A DNA stretch of 64,000 nt from Silene latifolia (Eukaryota > Streptophyta > Magnoliopsida > Caryophyllales > Caryophyllaceae), in NCBI RefSeq assembly GCF_048544455.1, contig NC_133536.1, positions 37,156,652 to 37,220,651 of the forward strand, in the 5' to 3' direction. Below the pieces are notes generated by a model that was given only the letters and a program-made list of their open reading frames with translations, had not been told where the DNA came from and ran no database searches. The translations under genes and the position numbers were made by a program. This document shows positions 21,231 to 34,673 of the stretch, in pieces. Numbering within the stretch: the first letter of the stretch is position 1; every line of letters begins with the position of its first letter.

Positions 21231-22370
21231 ATGGATTTAAATGAGTTTGATTTTTCAAGTTATGCTATTGACGATTATTCCACATATCAAGACTCTCAAA
21301 ATTTCGATTTATATCAAAGTACTCCAATTCCTACTTTTACGGAATTAATTCCGGGTAGCCAAAATAATCAAAATATCGATGTTTTTGGAAATCAAATCTT
21401 GTTGTCCGAACTTCAGATTCAAGAATTTGTATCAGAAACCCCCCTTTTTTGTGCAAAAAAATCAAAAAAATCATTAGTATCCACAAAAAATCAATCCAAT
21501 TCCAAAGTGGATGATCGGAATTGGACCGAAAAGGAGGAAGAAGTTCTTATGTCCGCATGGATTATCTGTAGTACCGACTCAATACTTGGAAAAAACCAAA
21601 GAACCATCACAAGATAGAATGATGTATTTCAGTTGTATGAAAAAAGTCGTATGGAATATCAAAATCAAAATATACTTGGGATTAAGAGTATCGAGGGAAT
21701 GCAAAGTCGCTATAAACGACTCAATACAGCAGTGAGAAAATGGGTTGGTTGCTACATACAAGTTCTAAATCGACCACCGGCAAGCGACACTAACATCAAA
21801 GATGACATAGAATTAGCCCAGAAATTGTTTCGTAAGTTAAACAATGGTAACGATTTTGATGACTTTAATGTTTACGATAAAATCATGAGTAAACACCCTA
21901 AGTGGAACTCACAAAAACATCATTTTGAGCTCCCTGGAAACTCTAATCGGGTTAAAAAAGGTCAAGGTCGGAAATGGATTATAGCCCTTCTAGTGTAAAT
22001 GTCGGGACCCTGTCTAATGTAAATGTTGGAACCACATCTAGTGTTAATGTTCCAACCCCGTCTAGTCTTTATGTCGACGCAAATGACCGACCCGAAGGCA
22101 GCTAAAAAGAAGTGGAATGGAAATGCACCTGTGGTCGTGCTCGATTCTGTGTTTAGTACGGGCGACCGATAAATAATGGACGGAAATAGACTCACTACGA
22201 AAGAGCAAATTGATTTTCGGCAAAAAAGACTTGCCCACAGATTTTGAAATTGAACAAATTAGAATTCAAAAAATGAAAAAAAAATGGAGATGAGTTGGTT
22301 GAACACATTGCTCTCGCAACAAAATTTAAACCCGAAAGATCAAGAAATGAAGGACAAGCTAATCGACTAA
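21231..22370 (+). pseudogene. Harbinger ORF1, Myb/SANT-like DNA-binding protein
   Basis: ORF1 proteins of PIF/Harbinger elements bind DNA and bring the transposase to the nucleus and element ends. The frame opens with MDLNEFDFSSYAIDD. It reaches the trihelix/SANT start RNWTEKEEEVLMSAWIICSTDS (about 21514-21580), then shifts near 21596-21620 to YEKSRMEYQNQN, SIEGMQSRYKRLNTAVRKWVGCY and DKIMSKHPKW. A second break near 21998 is followed by readable remnants (KAAKKKWNGN) to a stop near 22370. The order and spacing fit the family's ORF1. At least two frame breaks make it non-functional. The partner transposase is now 22 kb away because of later insertions. Confidence 0.75.
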
Positions 22371-22456
22371 TATATGTCTGATATTTAGTTTATTAAATCT
22401 GTTTTTATTTTCTATTTTTTATTGTTGGTTTAATTATTAATCATCAATCTGCGGCA

Positions 22457-22461
22457 TGTAG
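22457..22461. repeat. Target-site duplication TGTAG, left copy
   Basis: Identical to 31287-31291 across the copia element. Confidence 0.93.
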
Positions 22462-23442
22462 TGTGGGGTAATATTCGTATAATACCCTTAAATTATAGGA
22501 TTATAACGCAAATTTTATATGCAATTTATTGTCATAAACGAAAAACAACAATGAAACGATAAAGATCAAGGAATAACCTTCGGTCCTAGTGCAAATTGGC
22601 AATGAGAGATCAAAGTAGATCTCCGCCTAAATGATGCACCCAAGATTGTCCGAGAAATGCCCTTGTGCTAGAATGAATCCTCTAATTGCCTTGCAATATT
22701 GAGAGGATTGTTATGTGAGTTTTGTTTAGATGTGAGATCTAAAGTTTTGAGAGAAATGTTTCTCAAAACCCTAATTTCTTTTGCAAATGATTATGATTAG
22801 GTTACAAGTGAGGAGAGGGCTCCCTTTTGTTTCCTCTCATTCGGCCAAACCGAGTGGATTAGGAGGAAATGGGCTTCCATTTTCTCCTTATTTTTAACTC
22901 GTGGTCCGAGGCTAAAATGTATACAACGCGGTCTTTATTATAAATCGTCATCGGTTATCGGTTATTAAAACATCAACTAATGACACGGATTAGTTGAATT
23001 ATTAATACATGTCCGACAAAGACAATATTGTATAATTAACTAAATATACATTAATTAAATATAATCGTTTACATTTAATTTACGAATTAACCGCTTAATT
23101 CGTCTTAGCCATTTTTATTTAATCCGTATTAAATAAAATATCTCAACATCACATTTTGACTTATTATTAGTCAAATAATTCGGACTAACTGGTTAGTCAA
23201 TTTTGGCATCAACATGACTGTATTTTCATACCGTCACATCTCTCAAACGTATCCTATAGGTGTGACTTTTAGGGACCAGTTGATCACCGCCATCTGTATG
23301 ACAATAACGTCAAACTTATCTAGCAAGCCAACCGTTATTGATAAACGTGGATCAACTGATAATAATACCAAAAGTATGCCCTTTGATCCTTTTAGAGATT
23401 TATAAGTCCTTGCACTAACTGTAAAGGACACCAGCCCCAACA
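22462..23442 (-). repeat. 3' LTR of copia copy 1
   Basis: In element sense it starts TGTTGGGGCTGG and ends TACCCCACA. It is paired with 30306-31286. Confidence 0.95.
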
Positions 23443-23545
23443 AGCTCCCACTTGTCCGTACAAGTGTATGTGCAATGACGTTATCCGCACTAACTGGAGG
23501 ACACAGCTCCAACAAACTCCCACTTGTCCGTACAAGTGTATGTGC
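23443..23545 (-). repeat. Duplicated polypurine tract and relic LTR start
   Basis: Read on the minus strand, GGACAAGTGGGAG occurs twice. One copy is next to the real 3' LTR. The other is followed by a TGTTGGAGCT stretch that matches the LTR start of copia copy 2 rather than this element's own LTR. The paired units are 23412-23473 and 23487-23545. Confidence 0.75.
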
Positions 23546-24393
23546 GATAACCGATTCTCATATTCATTTAAAATTTCTCCCACTCAATGTAAAACAATTT
23601 GCAGATCTGGATCCGCAAAGGTCGTATTTTACAATCGATCTGTATCTAGAGTGGTTTCCCCGACTAGAGAGTAACTTAACTGATAAAACGAATTCGTATT
23701 CGAGCATGGCCATGCATTTCGATTCTGACTCCTCGAGTGGCCCTGAGAAATATCGAGTACCCGATAAAGGCTGAATATTTCCTTCAACTCGACTCCTTCC
23801 GATCTAAGCACAAAGCATGAAATGACCCGAAAAAATCTACTTGGCCCCCTGTTACGGATGACCGTGAGAAAGAAACCAAAGTCACCCAAAATCCGCCTTA
23901 GTCTCAAGAGACAGTCGATAGTCAAAAGAATCGACTCTTAGGATCACCATGGAGGTCCTATCCACGACCGGCACCGAATGTTATAAAACATTTAGGACTC
24001 CACGTCGATGTCACAATTGTGTCCTACGAAATATCCGTATAAATCGCCTCCGTGATTGGTCGTCAACCGGTTGACTTATGGCTCGTTGAACCCACCATCA
24101 ACCAACGTCACAAAATAATTGCCGAGTTATCAGCTCATGTGGGCAATTAAGGACTAAAAATATAATGTTTGTTCAATTCACTTTGTGGTGTTCAAAATTG
24201 TCGTACAAATCCACATGAAAAACAAAATATATATAAATATCAAAACGATGATGTCGTATAGAGTACAAAAGAGAATGAATCTAATCCATAAAAGAGTACT
24301 ACAACGTAGGAACACGTTTAATTCCCATGGAATTAACGTGCCCTTCATGCTTATCTTGTCGTAATGGTTTAGTGAGAGGATCTCGCTATGTTA

Positions 24394-27300
24394 TCATCTC
24401 GTAGCAATCTTTTCTATCACTACTTCCTTTTGCTCCACGTAATCTCGGATTAGATGAGCTTTCCGTTGTACATGTCTAGACTTGTTGCTAGACTTAGGCT
24501 CCTTAGCTTGGAAGATGGCACCACTATTGTCGCAATAGATGGTTATCGGGTCATTCGAACTAGGCACTACGGATAGTCCATGTAAGAATTGACGCATCCA
24601 TATCGCTTCCTTTGTAGCTTCATACGCGGCATAGTACTCGGACTCGGTCGTAGAATCTGCTGTAAGTTTGTTTGGAACTCTTCCACCGATCGCAGCGCCA
24701 TTAAAGAGTAAAAACGAATCCGATCGAGATTTCGAGTCATCTCGATCCGTTTGGAAGCTGCATCTGCACAGAACCGGTTGCGCATAGCTTTTGAGGGCCT
24801 CCATAAGTCAAGGCCCAATCTTTAGTCCTCCGTAGGTACTTAAGAATGTTCTTGACACCACCAATGTGATTCACCTGGATGCTGTTGGAATCGACTTGTC
24901 ATACTCAATGCATATGCCACGTCGGGACGTGTGCATATCATGGCATACATGATTGATCCTATAGCCGAGGCATAAGGAATCCGTGTCATGCGCTCTTTCT
25001 CTTCCGGTGTCTCTGGTGCCTGAGACTTGCTCAAATGCACCCCTGGAGCCATAGGAAGAAACCCCTTCTTGGAGTTAGTCATGCTGAATCTCTCTAGGAC
25101 TTTGTCTATGTAAGACTCCTGACTGAGAGATAACATCCGTCGTGATCTATCTCGATAGATACGGATGCCTAGAATTCGTTGTGCCTCACCCAGATCTTTC
25201 ATCTGGAAATGGTTTTTCAACCATACTTTCACCGAAGTTAAGAGAGGTATGTCATTCCCAATCAGGAGTATGTCGTCAACATACAATATTAGGAAGACAA
25301 TCTTGCTCCCACTCGACTTGATATATAGACATGGTTCCTCGACCGATCGAGTAAATCCATTTTCTTTTATCACTTGGTCGAAGCGATGATTCCAACTCCT
25401 TGATGCTTGCTTAAGTCCATAAATGGAATGCTTAAGCTTGCACACTTTCTTAGGATGTTCTGGATTGATGAAACCTTCGGGTTGTACCATGTACAACTCT
25501 TCCTCCAAAAAGCCGTTTAAGAAGGCGGTTTTCACGTCCATCGGCCAAATTTTATAGTCATGAAAAGCGGCAATCGCTAAGATAATCCGAATGGAACGCA
25601 GCATGACTACGGGTGCAAAAATTTCATCGTAGTGCAAACCTGGCAACTTGGGTGAAACCTTTAGCAACTAGTCGTGCTTTGTAGATATCTTGTTGACCTT
25701 CCACAGAATGCTTTATCTTGTAAAGCCACTTGCATTGAAGGGGACGAACCTTAGCAGGTAAGTCAACAAGATCCCACACGTTGTTCTCATACATGGAGTC
25801 CATCTCGGATTGCATGGCCTCAAGCCATAGCTTTGAGTCAGAACTAGTCATGGCACCTTTATAGGTTGCGGGTTCACTACTCGTTAAGAGTAGAATGTCA
25901 TCTATGTCATGTTCCTCGACCATACCAATGTATCTGCCCGGAGGAATAGAGACTCTACCCGACCTCCTAGGTTCCTCAAGAATGTTAACCGCAGCTGGGA
26001 TTGAAGGAATTGGTTCCTCCAATGGTTGCTCGGTATTTGGTTCTGGAATCTCCGACAGGTCGAAGGTTCTATCACTCTTTGCATTCTCGAGAAATTTCTT
26101 CTCTAAGAATGTCGCACTAGCCGCAACAAAAACACGTTGTTCGGTTGGCGAATAAAAGTAATGACCAAGTGTTCCTTTAGGATAACCTATAAAGTATGTC
26201 TTGACCGATCGCGGGCCGAGCTTATCCTCGTGTCTCCACTTGACTTAAGCCTCGCAGCCCCAAACCCGTATAAAGGACAAGTTGGGGACCGTTCCCTTCC
26301 ATAGTTCATATGGAGTCTTGTCAACAGCTTTAGACGGACTTCGGTTAAGTATTAGAGCAGCTGACAGAAGAGCATAACCCCACAATGAGTCAGGCAACAC
26401 GGTGTGACTCATCATGGATCGAACCATATCAAGTAGTGTTCGATTTCTCCGTTCGGATACACCATTCAACTGAGGTGTTCCAGGTGGAGTTAACTGTAAG
26501 GCAATCCCACAGTCTTTAAGGTGTTGATCAAACTCGTGAGAAAGATACTCGCCACCACGATTTGAACGTAGTGTTTTAATCTTTCTACCCAATAGGTTCT
26601 GTACCCTATTCTGGTATTCTTTGAATTTCTCAAAGGATTCACTTTTGTGCTTCATTAAGTAGACATAGCCATATCTACTTAAATCGTCCGTGAAAGTGAT
26701 GAAATACCTATAGCCTTCTCGTGCGGTGATTGACATAGGTCCACATACATCCGTGTGTATGAGTCCTAATAGGTCAGCAGCGCGCATTCCAACACCTTTG
26801 AAGGAAATACGAGCCATCTTACCGATGAGACATGATTCACACGTGCCAAATGATTGAAAATCAAAGGCCGAGATAGCTCCATTCTTGATGAGCTGTTTTA
26901 CGCGTTTCTCATTAATGTGTCCCATACGGCAGTGCCATAGATACGTTTGATCTTTGTCACCAACCTTTAACCTTTTATTCATTACGTGTAATATTTCGGT
27001 GGTCTGATCTAAAACATAAATTCCGTTCATGGAGACTGCCTTGTCATAAATCATATCGTGTAATGAGAAAATGCAAGTATTATTCTCTATTACAAATGAA
27101 AATCCAAGTTTGTCAAGTGCGTAAACCAAATAATGTTTTTGGAAAGACTGGGTACATAATAGCAGATTATATAAAAATAACTCAAATCCGCTAGGAAGCT
27201 GGATCACATATGTTCCCCTCGAGACGGCAGCCACTCGTGCTCCATTCCCGACACGCAGGTCCACCTCACCCTTTACGAGGGGTTCGATGTTTCGGAGCCC

Positions 27301-28337
27301 CTGCACATGATTACACAGATGAGAACCACAACCAGTATCAAGTACCCAAGTTCCGTAACTTGCGTGGTTAATCTCAATCATATGAATAAAAGTAGAAGAG
27401 GATGAAGACATACCAACAGGTTTAACGTGACCTGCCTTTAAGTCCTCATGATAAACAGGACATGTACGCCTCCAATGCCCAGTCTGGTGGCAATGATGGC
27501 ATTCCATGTTTTCATTCTTGCTCTTTGTCGCGCCTGATGAGGTGCTCGACTCACCAGGCCCACTCTTACCTGGACCCGACTTCTTGAACTTCGGTTTACC
27601 TACTGCTAGGTTTGCCTGAGCTTTGCCCTTACCCTTTCCCTTGTTTGTCACAACGAGAACATCCTGTTTCATGCTCCCACTGGACTTCATGTCCTTCTCG
27701 GTCTGTACGAGAAGGGAGTGCAGTTCATGGGGGCTTTTCTTCAAATCATTCATATAGTAATTCGCTCTAAAGAGCGCAAAACCATCGTGGAGTGAATGAA
27801 GCATTCGGTCGATCACAATGTTCTCGCTGATCTTACAATCAAAAGTCTCCGACTTCTCGACATTCTCAATCATGCTTTGAGAATGTGTGGGCTAACTTGG
27901 TTGGCCCTTTCGAGTCTCGCATCAAAGAAGCGAGTGGTATGCTCATAGGTCACGATTCTCGGTGCTTTCGAGAATTCCTTAGTGAGCGTGGTGAAAATCT
28001 TGTTTGCACCATGGGCTATGAAGCGTTTCTGCAAATTGGGTTCCATTGCAAAAATGAGTACTTTTTTAATCGCACCCGCTTCCATGACGAAATCGTTAAA
28101 CTTGGCGATTTCATTAGCTCTAGCCGTGGGACCTGGGTTTGCCGGGATGGGCTCTAATAGATATTTGAGCTTCCCGTCAGCAGCGGCAGCATTCCGTAAT
28201 GCCGCCTCCCAATCCGCGAAGTTTGATCCATCATTCTTCAGTCGAGTAGACTGATTCATCTGATTCATGAAGATCCGAAGCTAGGACTCACGGTCCAAAG
28301 TGGCACTTGGCATTGGGTCGTTAGTAGGACCAGCCAT
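24394..28337 (-). pseudogene. gag-pol: Copia copy 1 gag-pol polyprotein, multiply broken
   Basis: The ATG is at 28337. A TAG at 28283-28281 replaces a Trp codon that is present in copy 2, and two extra bases near 27885 shift the frame. Gag ends with the zinc knuckle CHHCHQTGHWRRTC. Protease shows WVLDTGCGSHLCN. Integrase has HCRMGHINEK..CESC, HTDVCG, LRSNRGGEY and NGVSERRNR; the second Asp reads N in LRSNRGG, against D in copy 2. A stop at 26247-26245 follows GCEA. The RT palm has MDVKTAFLNGF and YVDDILLIGND (about 25260-25290), with frame losses near 25640 and 24880. RNase H keeps ADSTTESEYYAAYEA and YCDNSGAI, ending with TGA at 24396-24394. Products would normally form particles and insert cDNA. 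Confidence 0.9.
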
Positions 28338-30291
28338 TTGTTATAGCAGTTAAATAGATCGTGTTCTACACTGAAAAAGAAAGAAAAACAAAAACGAAAT
28401 TAGCAACTCATCGAGGTGATTTAAGTCTATTTAAAATTCATTTTAACGTGTAGACTCATGGCACTTGCATAACTGATCTCCCTCAAGAATAATACAAGTG
28501 ATCCCAAGACTCAATTTCTGTAAATTGATAAGCCAACTGTTTAGCTAATTCTTCCGTAAGAATTCTTGGTCGATAGATTTCCGTAAATCCTATCTATAGT
28601 CCACCATGATCACAGGATCGTACGAGTGACCATAGCGTTGAGATAAAATAGGTCAATCGGTTCCAACTTACCCGACGTAGAAGGGGTCATATTATGCCTA
28701 CCGACGAAGAAGGGACTCATTGGAGTTTGACCTATAAAGACCGTTCTCAATTTTTGTTTATACGAGGAAGATCCCATCATCTCAGTTTTAATTTATTTTA
28801 AGTGAACGAATAACTAGCGTCTGCGTGAATGAATTAATTTGGGTGATGGCTTAAAATCATGTGACATAAGAATGTCAAAGAAAACTAACTCGTGACCTCT
28901 ATATGTGTCAGTTTTCATGCAATAATTAGGTGGTTTGGTTTTTAGGCGGAATATGATGCATATTATCGTTACGAAAATAAACAAAAGAATGCAATACGTA
29001 AATAAAAATTCCTAGTGTGGCCTATCCTAATAAAAAAAAAAAAACATAAAACAACTTTGGAATCCACCGTTGGACCCGAGAAGCTTGTCTTGATGTTCCA
29101 TCTTGATCCAAGTAGCGGGAGTGAGCATCCGGTCTCCATCTTTGGTCTTCTCAAAAATTACAATTTAAAATTTACAAAATGTAAACCTATTTACATTCTA
29201 AATAAAAACTGTAATTAAAAGAAATAAAAAGGGAGATACGAGATCTCAAAATACAACCAAGACCGTGTTCCATCATTACGGTAACACGTTCTACTAAGGC
29301 CACACTAATTTACAACCGTTTGCAAAAATAAATAAATACGTAATTAAAAGCATTCAAAATAATCAAAAACGATAAATAAAATGCATCAACTAAATTAAAT
29401 TTATTCGTGACATAATTCCGTAATTATGTTAAATTATCCAAACCACCAAAGATAATTAAATTATGTGACAAAACCGCTTCATCAACTTAATTTTAATTCA
29501 TGATAATCCGTTACTTTAAATCGTTTTAAAGTAACTAAATGGTACGTGAGTGAACCGTTTCACTATCAAGCGAAATGCACAAAATTCGTATTGTACACTA
29601 GTTTTGGCCGGAAAAAAACTTAAAATTTTTTTTCTTCACGTCTGATTACGTGAACAGTACCACGAATTTTTTTTTTTTTTTTTTTTTTTTATAAAAGTTG
29701 CTGAAACCGAGAGCAACAAAAACAAAAAAAAAAACGGCTCAAATCGTGAGCAACAAGGATCAAAACAAACGATTTGATAAAACTCAATTGCAATTTAATC
29801 TATTCTGTATAGAATTCAAACTACAATTGATACATCTTTAACATATTGCAATAATTATCGATTAAAATTACAACATGTAAAAACGATTGAAAACAAGAGA
29901 TCGAACGATCTAACAAAAATGTGTGGCACGCAAATCAATGCAAAAAACAGGAAAAACAGGCCGTGAACATGAAGGCCACACGGTTTTCCAAAAATTTTTG
30001 GCCGAGACAAAAAAAAAATAGTGCCGCACGAAATTTTATGCAAACATTTTGATAGATCTTTAACATATTGCGATGAATATCGATTACAAAACAATATGCA
30101 AAGATCAAAATGAAAACAAGACAAACGACAACCAACACCGTGTAAACATGACACGGTTCCCAACACAAAAAAACGCAGCATATAAAAAAAATGCCGAGAT
30201 AAAAAAAATTGTTGCCGCAAGGAATTTAATCAAAAAACATCGATTCAAAATTCGTTTGATGAAAATCACATAGAAAAATTTACGTGGCCTC
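28338..30291 (-). other. Long untranslated leader of copia copy 1
   Basis: Two kilobases lie between primer-binding site and gag. They are AT-rich, with a T run at about 29668-29691 and repeated GTTCACGTAATC-like words. A similar leader exists in copy 2. No ORF is supported. Confidence 0.6.
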
Positions 30292-30303
30292 GCTCTGATA
30301 CCA
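30292..30303 (-). other. Primer-binding site of copia copy 1 (initiator tRNA-Met)
   Basis: On the minus strand it reads TGGTATCAGAGC, two bases inside the 5' LTR end, the classical complement of plant initiator Met tRNA. Confidence 0.92.
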
Positions 30304-30305
30304 CT

Positions 30306-31286
30306 TGTGGGGTAATATCCGTATAATACCCTTAAATTATAGGATTATAACGCAAATTTTATATGCAATTTATTGTCATAAACGAAAAACAACAATGAAA
30401 CGATAAAGATCAAGGAATAACCTTCGGTCCTAGTGCAAATTGGCAATGAGAGATCAAAGTAGATCTCCTCCTAAATGATGCACCCAAGATTGTCCGAGAA
30501 ATGCCCTTGTGCTAGAATGAATCCTCTAATTGCCTTGCAATATTGAGAGGATTGTTATGTGAGTTTTGTTTAGATGTGAGATCTAAAGTTTTGAGAGAAA
30601 TGTTTCTCAAAACCCTAATTTCTTTTGCAAATGATTATGATTAGGTTACAAGTGAGGAGAGGGCTCCCTTTTGTTTCCTCTCATTCGGCCAAACCGAGTG
30701 GATTAGGAGGAAATGGGCTTCCATTTTCTCCTTATTTTTAACTCGTGGTCCGAGGCTAAAATGTATACAACGCGGTCTTTATTATAAATCGTCATCGGTT
30801 ATCGGTTATTAAAACATCAACTAATGACACGGATTAGTTGAATTATTAATACATGTCCGACAAAGACAATATTGTATAATTAACTAAATATACATTAATT
30901 AAATATAATCGTTTACATTTAATTTACGAATTAACCGCTTAATTCGTCTTAGCCATTTTTATTTAATCCGTATTAAATAAAATATCTCAACATCACATTT
31001 TGACTTATTATTAGTCAAATAACTCGGACTAACTGGTTAGTCAATTTTGGCATCAACATGACTGTATTTTCATACCGTCACATCTCTCAAACGTATCCTA
31101 TAGGTGTGACTTTTAGGGACCAGTTGATCACCGCCATCTGTATGACAATAACGTCAAACTTATCTAGCAAGCCAACCGTTATTGATAAACGTGGATCAAC
31201 TGATAATAATACCAAAAGTATGCCCTTTGATCCTTTTAGAGATTTATAAATCCTTGCACTAACTGTAAAGGACACCAGCCCCAACA
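30306..31286 (-). repeat. 5' LTR of copia copy 1
   Basis: 981 bp, paired with 22462-23442 and followed by TGTAG at 31287-31291. Confidence 0.95.
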
Positions 31287-31291
31287 TGTAG
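31287..31291. repeat. Target-site duplication TGTAG, right copy
   Basis: Matches 22457-22461. Confidence 0.93.
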
Positions 31292-31985
31292 AACTAACCC
31301 GATTTGAACCAGATTTTCATAAATTATTTAACTAGATTTTAATTTTACAATCAAAATAATTTAAAAACTAAGATACAACATTTTCATCATCGTTGGGGAT
31401 GAAAACGATTTCTGATAAAATCGACAAATATATGAACACGATTTCATCAACGAGTCGAAATAAAACCAAAATAAATCAGAAAAACTATTTGAATCATCGT
31501 TTTCATCCCCGATCAGAAAACCAATTGTTTTCATCCTCAAATAAATCAGAAAGCCAAAATGTAACAAGAATTTACCTGCATGAATGAAATCAGGATGAGT
31601 GAAATCGATGATGACTGAATTTACATGCATGAATGAATGAAATCAGAAAACCCAACTCACTTGAATGAAAAGACTAAATCGAAATACAACACAAATCGTT
31701 TTTTTGGGTTAATTTAATCGAAATGATTTCCAACTATGTAAATGTAATCGAAATAATAAATCGTTTTTTGGGATTTATGAATGATATAGCATTGAATGAT
31801 GATATGAATGTGATTTTTTGGGTTTTTTTTTTGGGTTAAGAGTGTCGGTTGAGAGTTGGGTGGTTGAGGTGAATGTTTAGATATGAATGGTGATATGAAT
31901 GTTTAGATAGAGGTGGGTGGTTGAGAAGAATTGTTTTTTATTTTATCTTTTCCTAAAATGAAATCGGGATTTTTTTTTATGTAAA
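31292..31985. other. Spacer between Harbinger ORF1 and ORF2, left piece
   Basis: This AT-rich DNA holds AATCGTTTTCATCC and GATGAAAACGATTT words in inverted order (31385-31415 and 31496-31512), and GAATGATGATATGAATG repeats near 31790-31910. No gene is seen. The last 34 bases recur on the far side of the Helitron. Confidence 0.5.
31952..31985. repeat. Direct repeat next to the Helitron, left copy
   Basis: It runs from CCTAAAATGAAATCGGG to ATGTAAA and recurs at 44298-44329, with two fewer T in the central run. Confidence 0.85.
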
Positions 31986-32016
31986 CTAGCTGGAAAGGAG
32001 CGCGCTACGCGCGCGG
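31986..32016 (-). other. Helitron 3' terminus: hairpin plus CTAG
   Basis: The stem GCGCG/CGCGC has a three-base loop and is followed by ten bases and CTAG. It acts as the termination signal in rolling-circle transposition. Confidence 0.85.
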
Positions 32017-32404
32017 TATTCAACACTTCTCACTTACGACAATAACAAAGTATACCACATTATCTATGATTCCCGTTGCTTCCTATGTGGAAACGATACG
32101 GAAATCACCTCATTATGTGGGATAGACACGATATCAAAATTTATAATATATACTCCGTATATGTTAACTGTATCTACGATACGTAATAGTCATTTAGGAA
32201 TAGTTACATGGAACCTATCATATAGAATTAGTTTATATCTTTTTTATCCGTACCCTTGTTTTTGCACGTTGGCAAACAATAAACTATTCAGTCGTTGTCT
32301 GAGATTGACATAAGCTCGAATTCGGGTGTGACATTATAGCGTGAGACTTTGTTATGTTTTTAATTTAGTAAACGGTAATTATTTTGCAGAACTTGTAAGT
32401 AATA

Positions 32405-32606
32405 ATCTCTCTGTTCCGGTCAGTTGTTGTCATATTCCATTTTAGGGTAACAATTGTTGTCTTTTCTATTTTAGGAATGCATTTGATGAACAAATTAATC
32501 ATTCACACTCAATTTATTCCACATGTCATTTATTAATTGATCCTCTCCTATTTCATTGGTCTTTGTGCTAAAACCAAAGCACAACAATTGACCGAAATAG
32601 ATAGAG
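32405..32606. mobile_element. Stowaway-like MITE (about 202 bp) inside the Helitron
   Basis: The ends form an imperfect terminal inverted repeat (left CTCTCTGTTCCGGTCAGTTG; right, reverse complement, CTCTATCTATTTCGGTCAATTG in shorter form), flanked by TA on both sides. This is the pattern of Tc1/mariner-derived MITEs. No coding capacity. Confidence 0.65.
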
Positions 32607-34673
32607 TAATAATTAAAAAACTAACCACATCAAATCCGTATAACTCTCATATGAATTTTATTGCTTTTCAAGCACAATGTTGTACATGTAAGTTTTAAAA
32701 TGAACGCCCCAACCGACTTGTTGGTACTTAAGATATCAACGCCCAATTCGGTTGGTGTTAATTTCACATGTTTCACCAAAGCATATTCAAGATCATCTCT
32801 AAACTGCCAACATTGAACGTCTGTATTTGAGACATACACATTAACAAAGTTAGAATAGTTAAATTTGGGATAAATAATAAACAAATTTGTTTTAAAACTT
32901 TTTAGAAAATAGTTAAGGGATGAAGCCCTACATAATGTGAGAGTTTGCATGTTACCAAACGTTATCATTATATGCTTGTACGCCCTTTTGACATAACAAT
33001 TGTGATCATTTTCGCCATTAGAGTAATTTATCGTGTGCAGGATGACGAATTACCACTCTCATGCACTTCTGTATTGACCCAATAACACACGATATGATCA
33101 TGATGTAATGTTAGTGAGTTTGGGCCAAGGCTTCACAACCATTAAAGAAAAGAGGTAAAAGTTTATTAAAAGTTTGATTCAGCAACTTTTTAAGTTTTTA
33201 ACTTAATAAGCCTGCGGCTAAATTATCTTTAAGACAATTTAACTGCAAACAATAACAAATGAACACATACGAAGCTGAGAATAAACAAGACGGGTTTCAC
33301 ACTTAATCCCGTGATTCAATGGCAATTTGGAAGTAGCGTGAGTAAAATGGTCATATGGGTATGGATTAGTTTTACCAGGAGTCTTCTTCCGAGGATAGTT
33401 GCAGCCCATAGTAGGCCGTGTAGTAAAATAATATGTCATTCCATCTAACAGTTCTTTATGCAAGCGTAGAATGCTAACAACAAATATTCACTCATGAAAG
33501 TTGAGTAAAAGAAGGCAACCAATTTATTACGTTGTATATCATAGTTATTGGCATGTGAAAAGAAAGGATTAAGGATACCATTATTTCAGTACTTAATCCC
33601 AAGTTCTAAGAACCCATAATTGGCTACCACTCTAATCAAGTGAGAAATTCCCGACTAATAAAAATGGAGTAATACTTATCACTCTATTGTCATCTCATTC
33701 TGTTAATGTCTTTGAAGCAGGATAACAGTAAATATGATACTCCCTCCATTCCATTTGATTTTATACACTTTTTGAATACATGTGAGGTATATGTTAATCA
33801 AATTTATATAATTAAGCGGAATTGAGAGAGTAGTAAATAATATTACTCTAAAATAATTTGATATGTAATAGACTATAATAAAGCCATTAGATCTCTCATT
33901 TTGCATCTTTGCAATGTATAAACACAAAGTCCGTGAAAAAAAGGTTGAAATTCTTGCGCTTTCCACTTAAAAAAGTTGTGTCTGTTACAGATTTAGTACT
34001 GATTAATGCAACAAAGAAAGACATTAGTTAAGAATTCAAAGCGAAAGCTAAATGAAAATGTGCAACTCGAAAAGCAAAAACTAAGAAATCTGGCAGATGA
34101 CGACTTACAGCAGTACATCGCTATACTATAGTAGGCTGAAACCAAATCAACAGCCTCCATAAGCATGCATTTGTGGAATAAAACAAAAATGTAGCGTTGC
34201 AGCCATCATCAACCTATCGTAAAGCAATAAAACTCAAAGAGTCATGACCCAAATTTCCGATCTAATCACAATATACATGACAACTGTGAATAGAATTGTG
34301 CAAAGACGATCAACGTAACAGAAAAGAATAAACTGATTTTACGATACAGAACGTAAACCTTTTATCCTCGCTAAGGCAGATGCATCTGCTTTCAAGAGAT
34401 GGTGGTGCTAATTTTCAACAATCCGAAGGAAAGGTTGTAGACTTGTAAGCACATAGTAGTCTAATCTAGTAACTGCAAGCAATACATTCAATATGGGAGC
34501 TGATTGTTCCCACATTAGTTTTAACCATCCTTAAGCTATGAGATGAGTTATGGAAATTATCCTAGAACATGACGAATTCTAGAAGTGGATTAAAGGTCAT
34601 TTTCCGTGGGGACCCGAAAGCATGTAATTAAGCAGCATGGAATATATGATTAGCTATAAAAGTATGATGTATG
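32607..34673. other. Helitron interior, left part, with possible captured fragments
   Basis: Two minus-strand frames (32968-32630 and 33463-33239) have protein-like composition, but I recognise neither. Helitrons often carry pieces of host genes. A single CTCCCTCCATTCC start near 33740 looks like one end of a second Stowaway-type element without its partner. Nothing else is supported. Confidence 0.4.
34669..34673. repeat. Target-site duplication GTATG, left copy
   Basis: Identical to 43139-43143 across copia copy 2. Confidence 0.93.

Larger units (their letters stand above)
22462..31286 (-). mobile_element. Complete Ty1/copia retrotransposon, copy 1 (8,825 bp, minus strand)
   Basis: The two LTRs are each exactly 981 bp (22462-23442 and 30306-31286) and differ at only about four positions by eye. 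They are flanked by TGTAG. The primer-binding site matches initiator tRNA-Met. The coding order on the minus strand is gag, protease, integrase, RT, RNase H, the copia order. It is inserted 91 bases after Harbinger ORF1. At an assumed 1.3e-8 substitutions per site per year the LTR difference would mean roughly 0.2 million years. Confidence 0.95.

Noticed and set aside
33739-33900. A second complete Stowaway MITE
   Set aside because: Only one CTCCCTCC-type end is visible; no matching right end was found.
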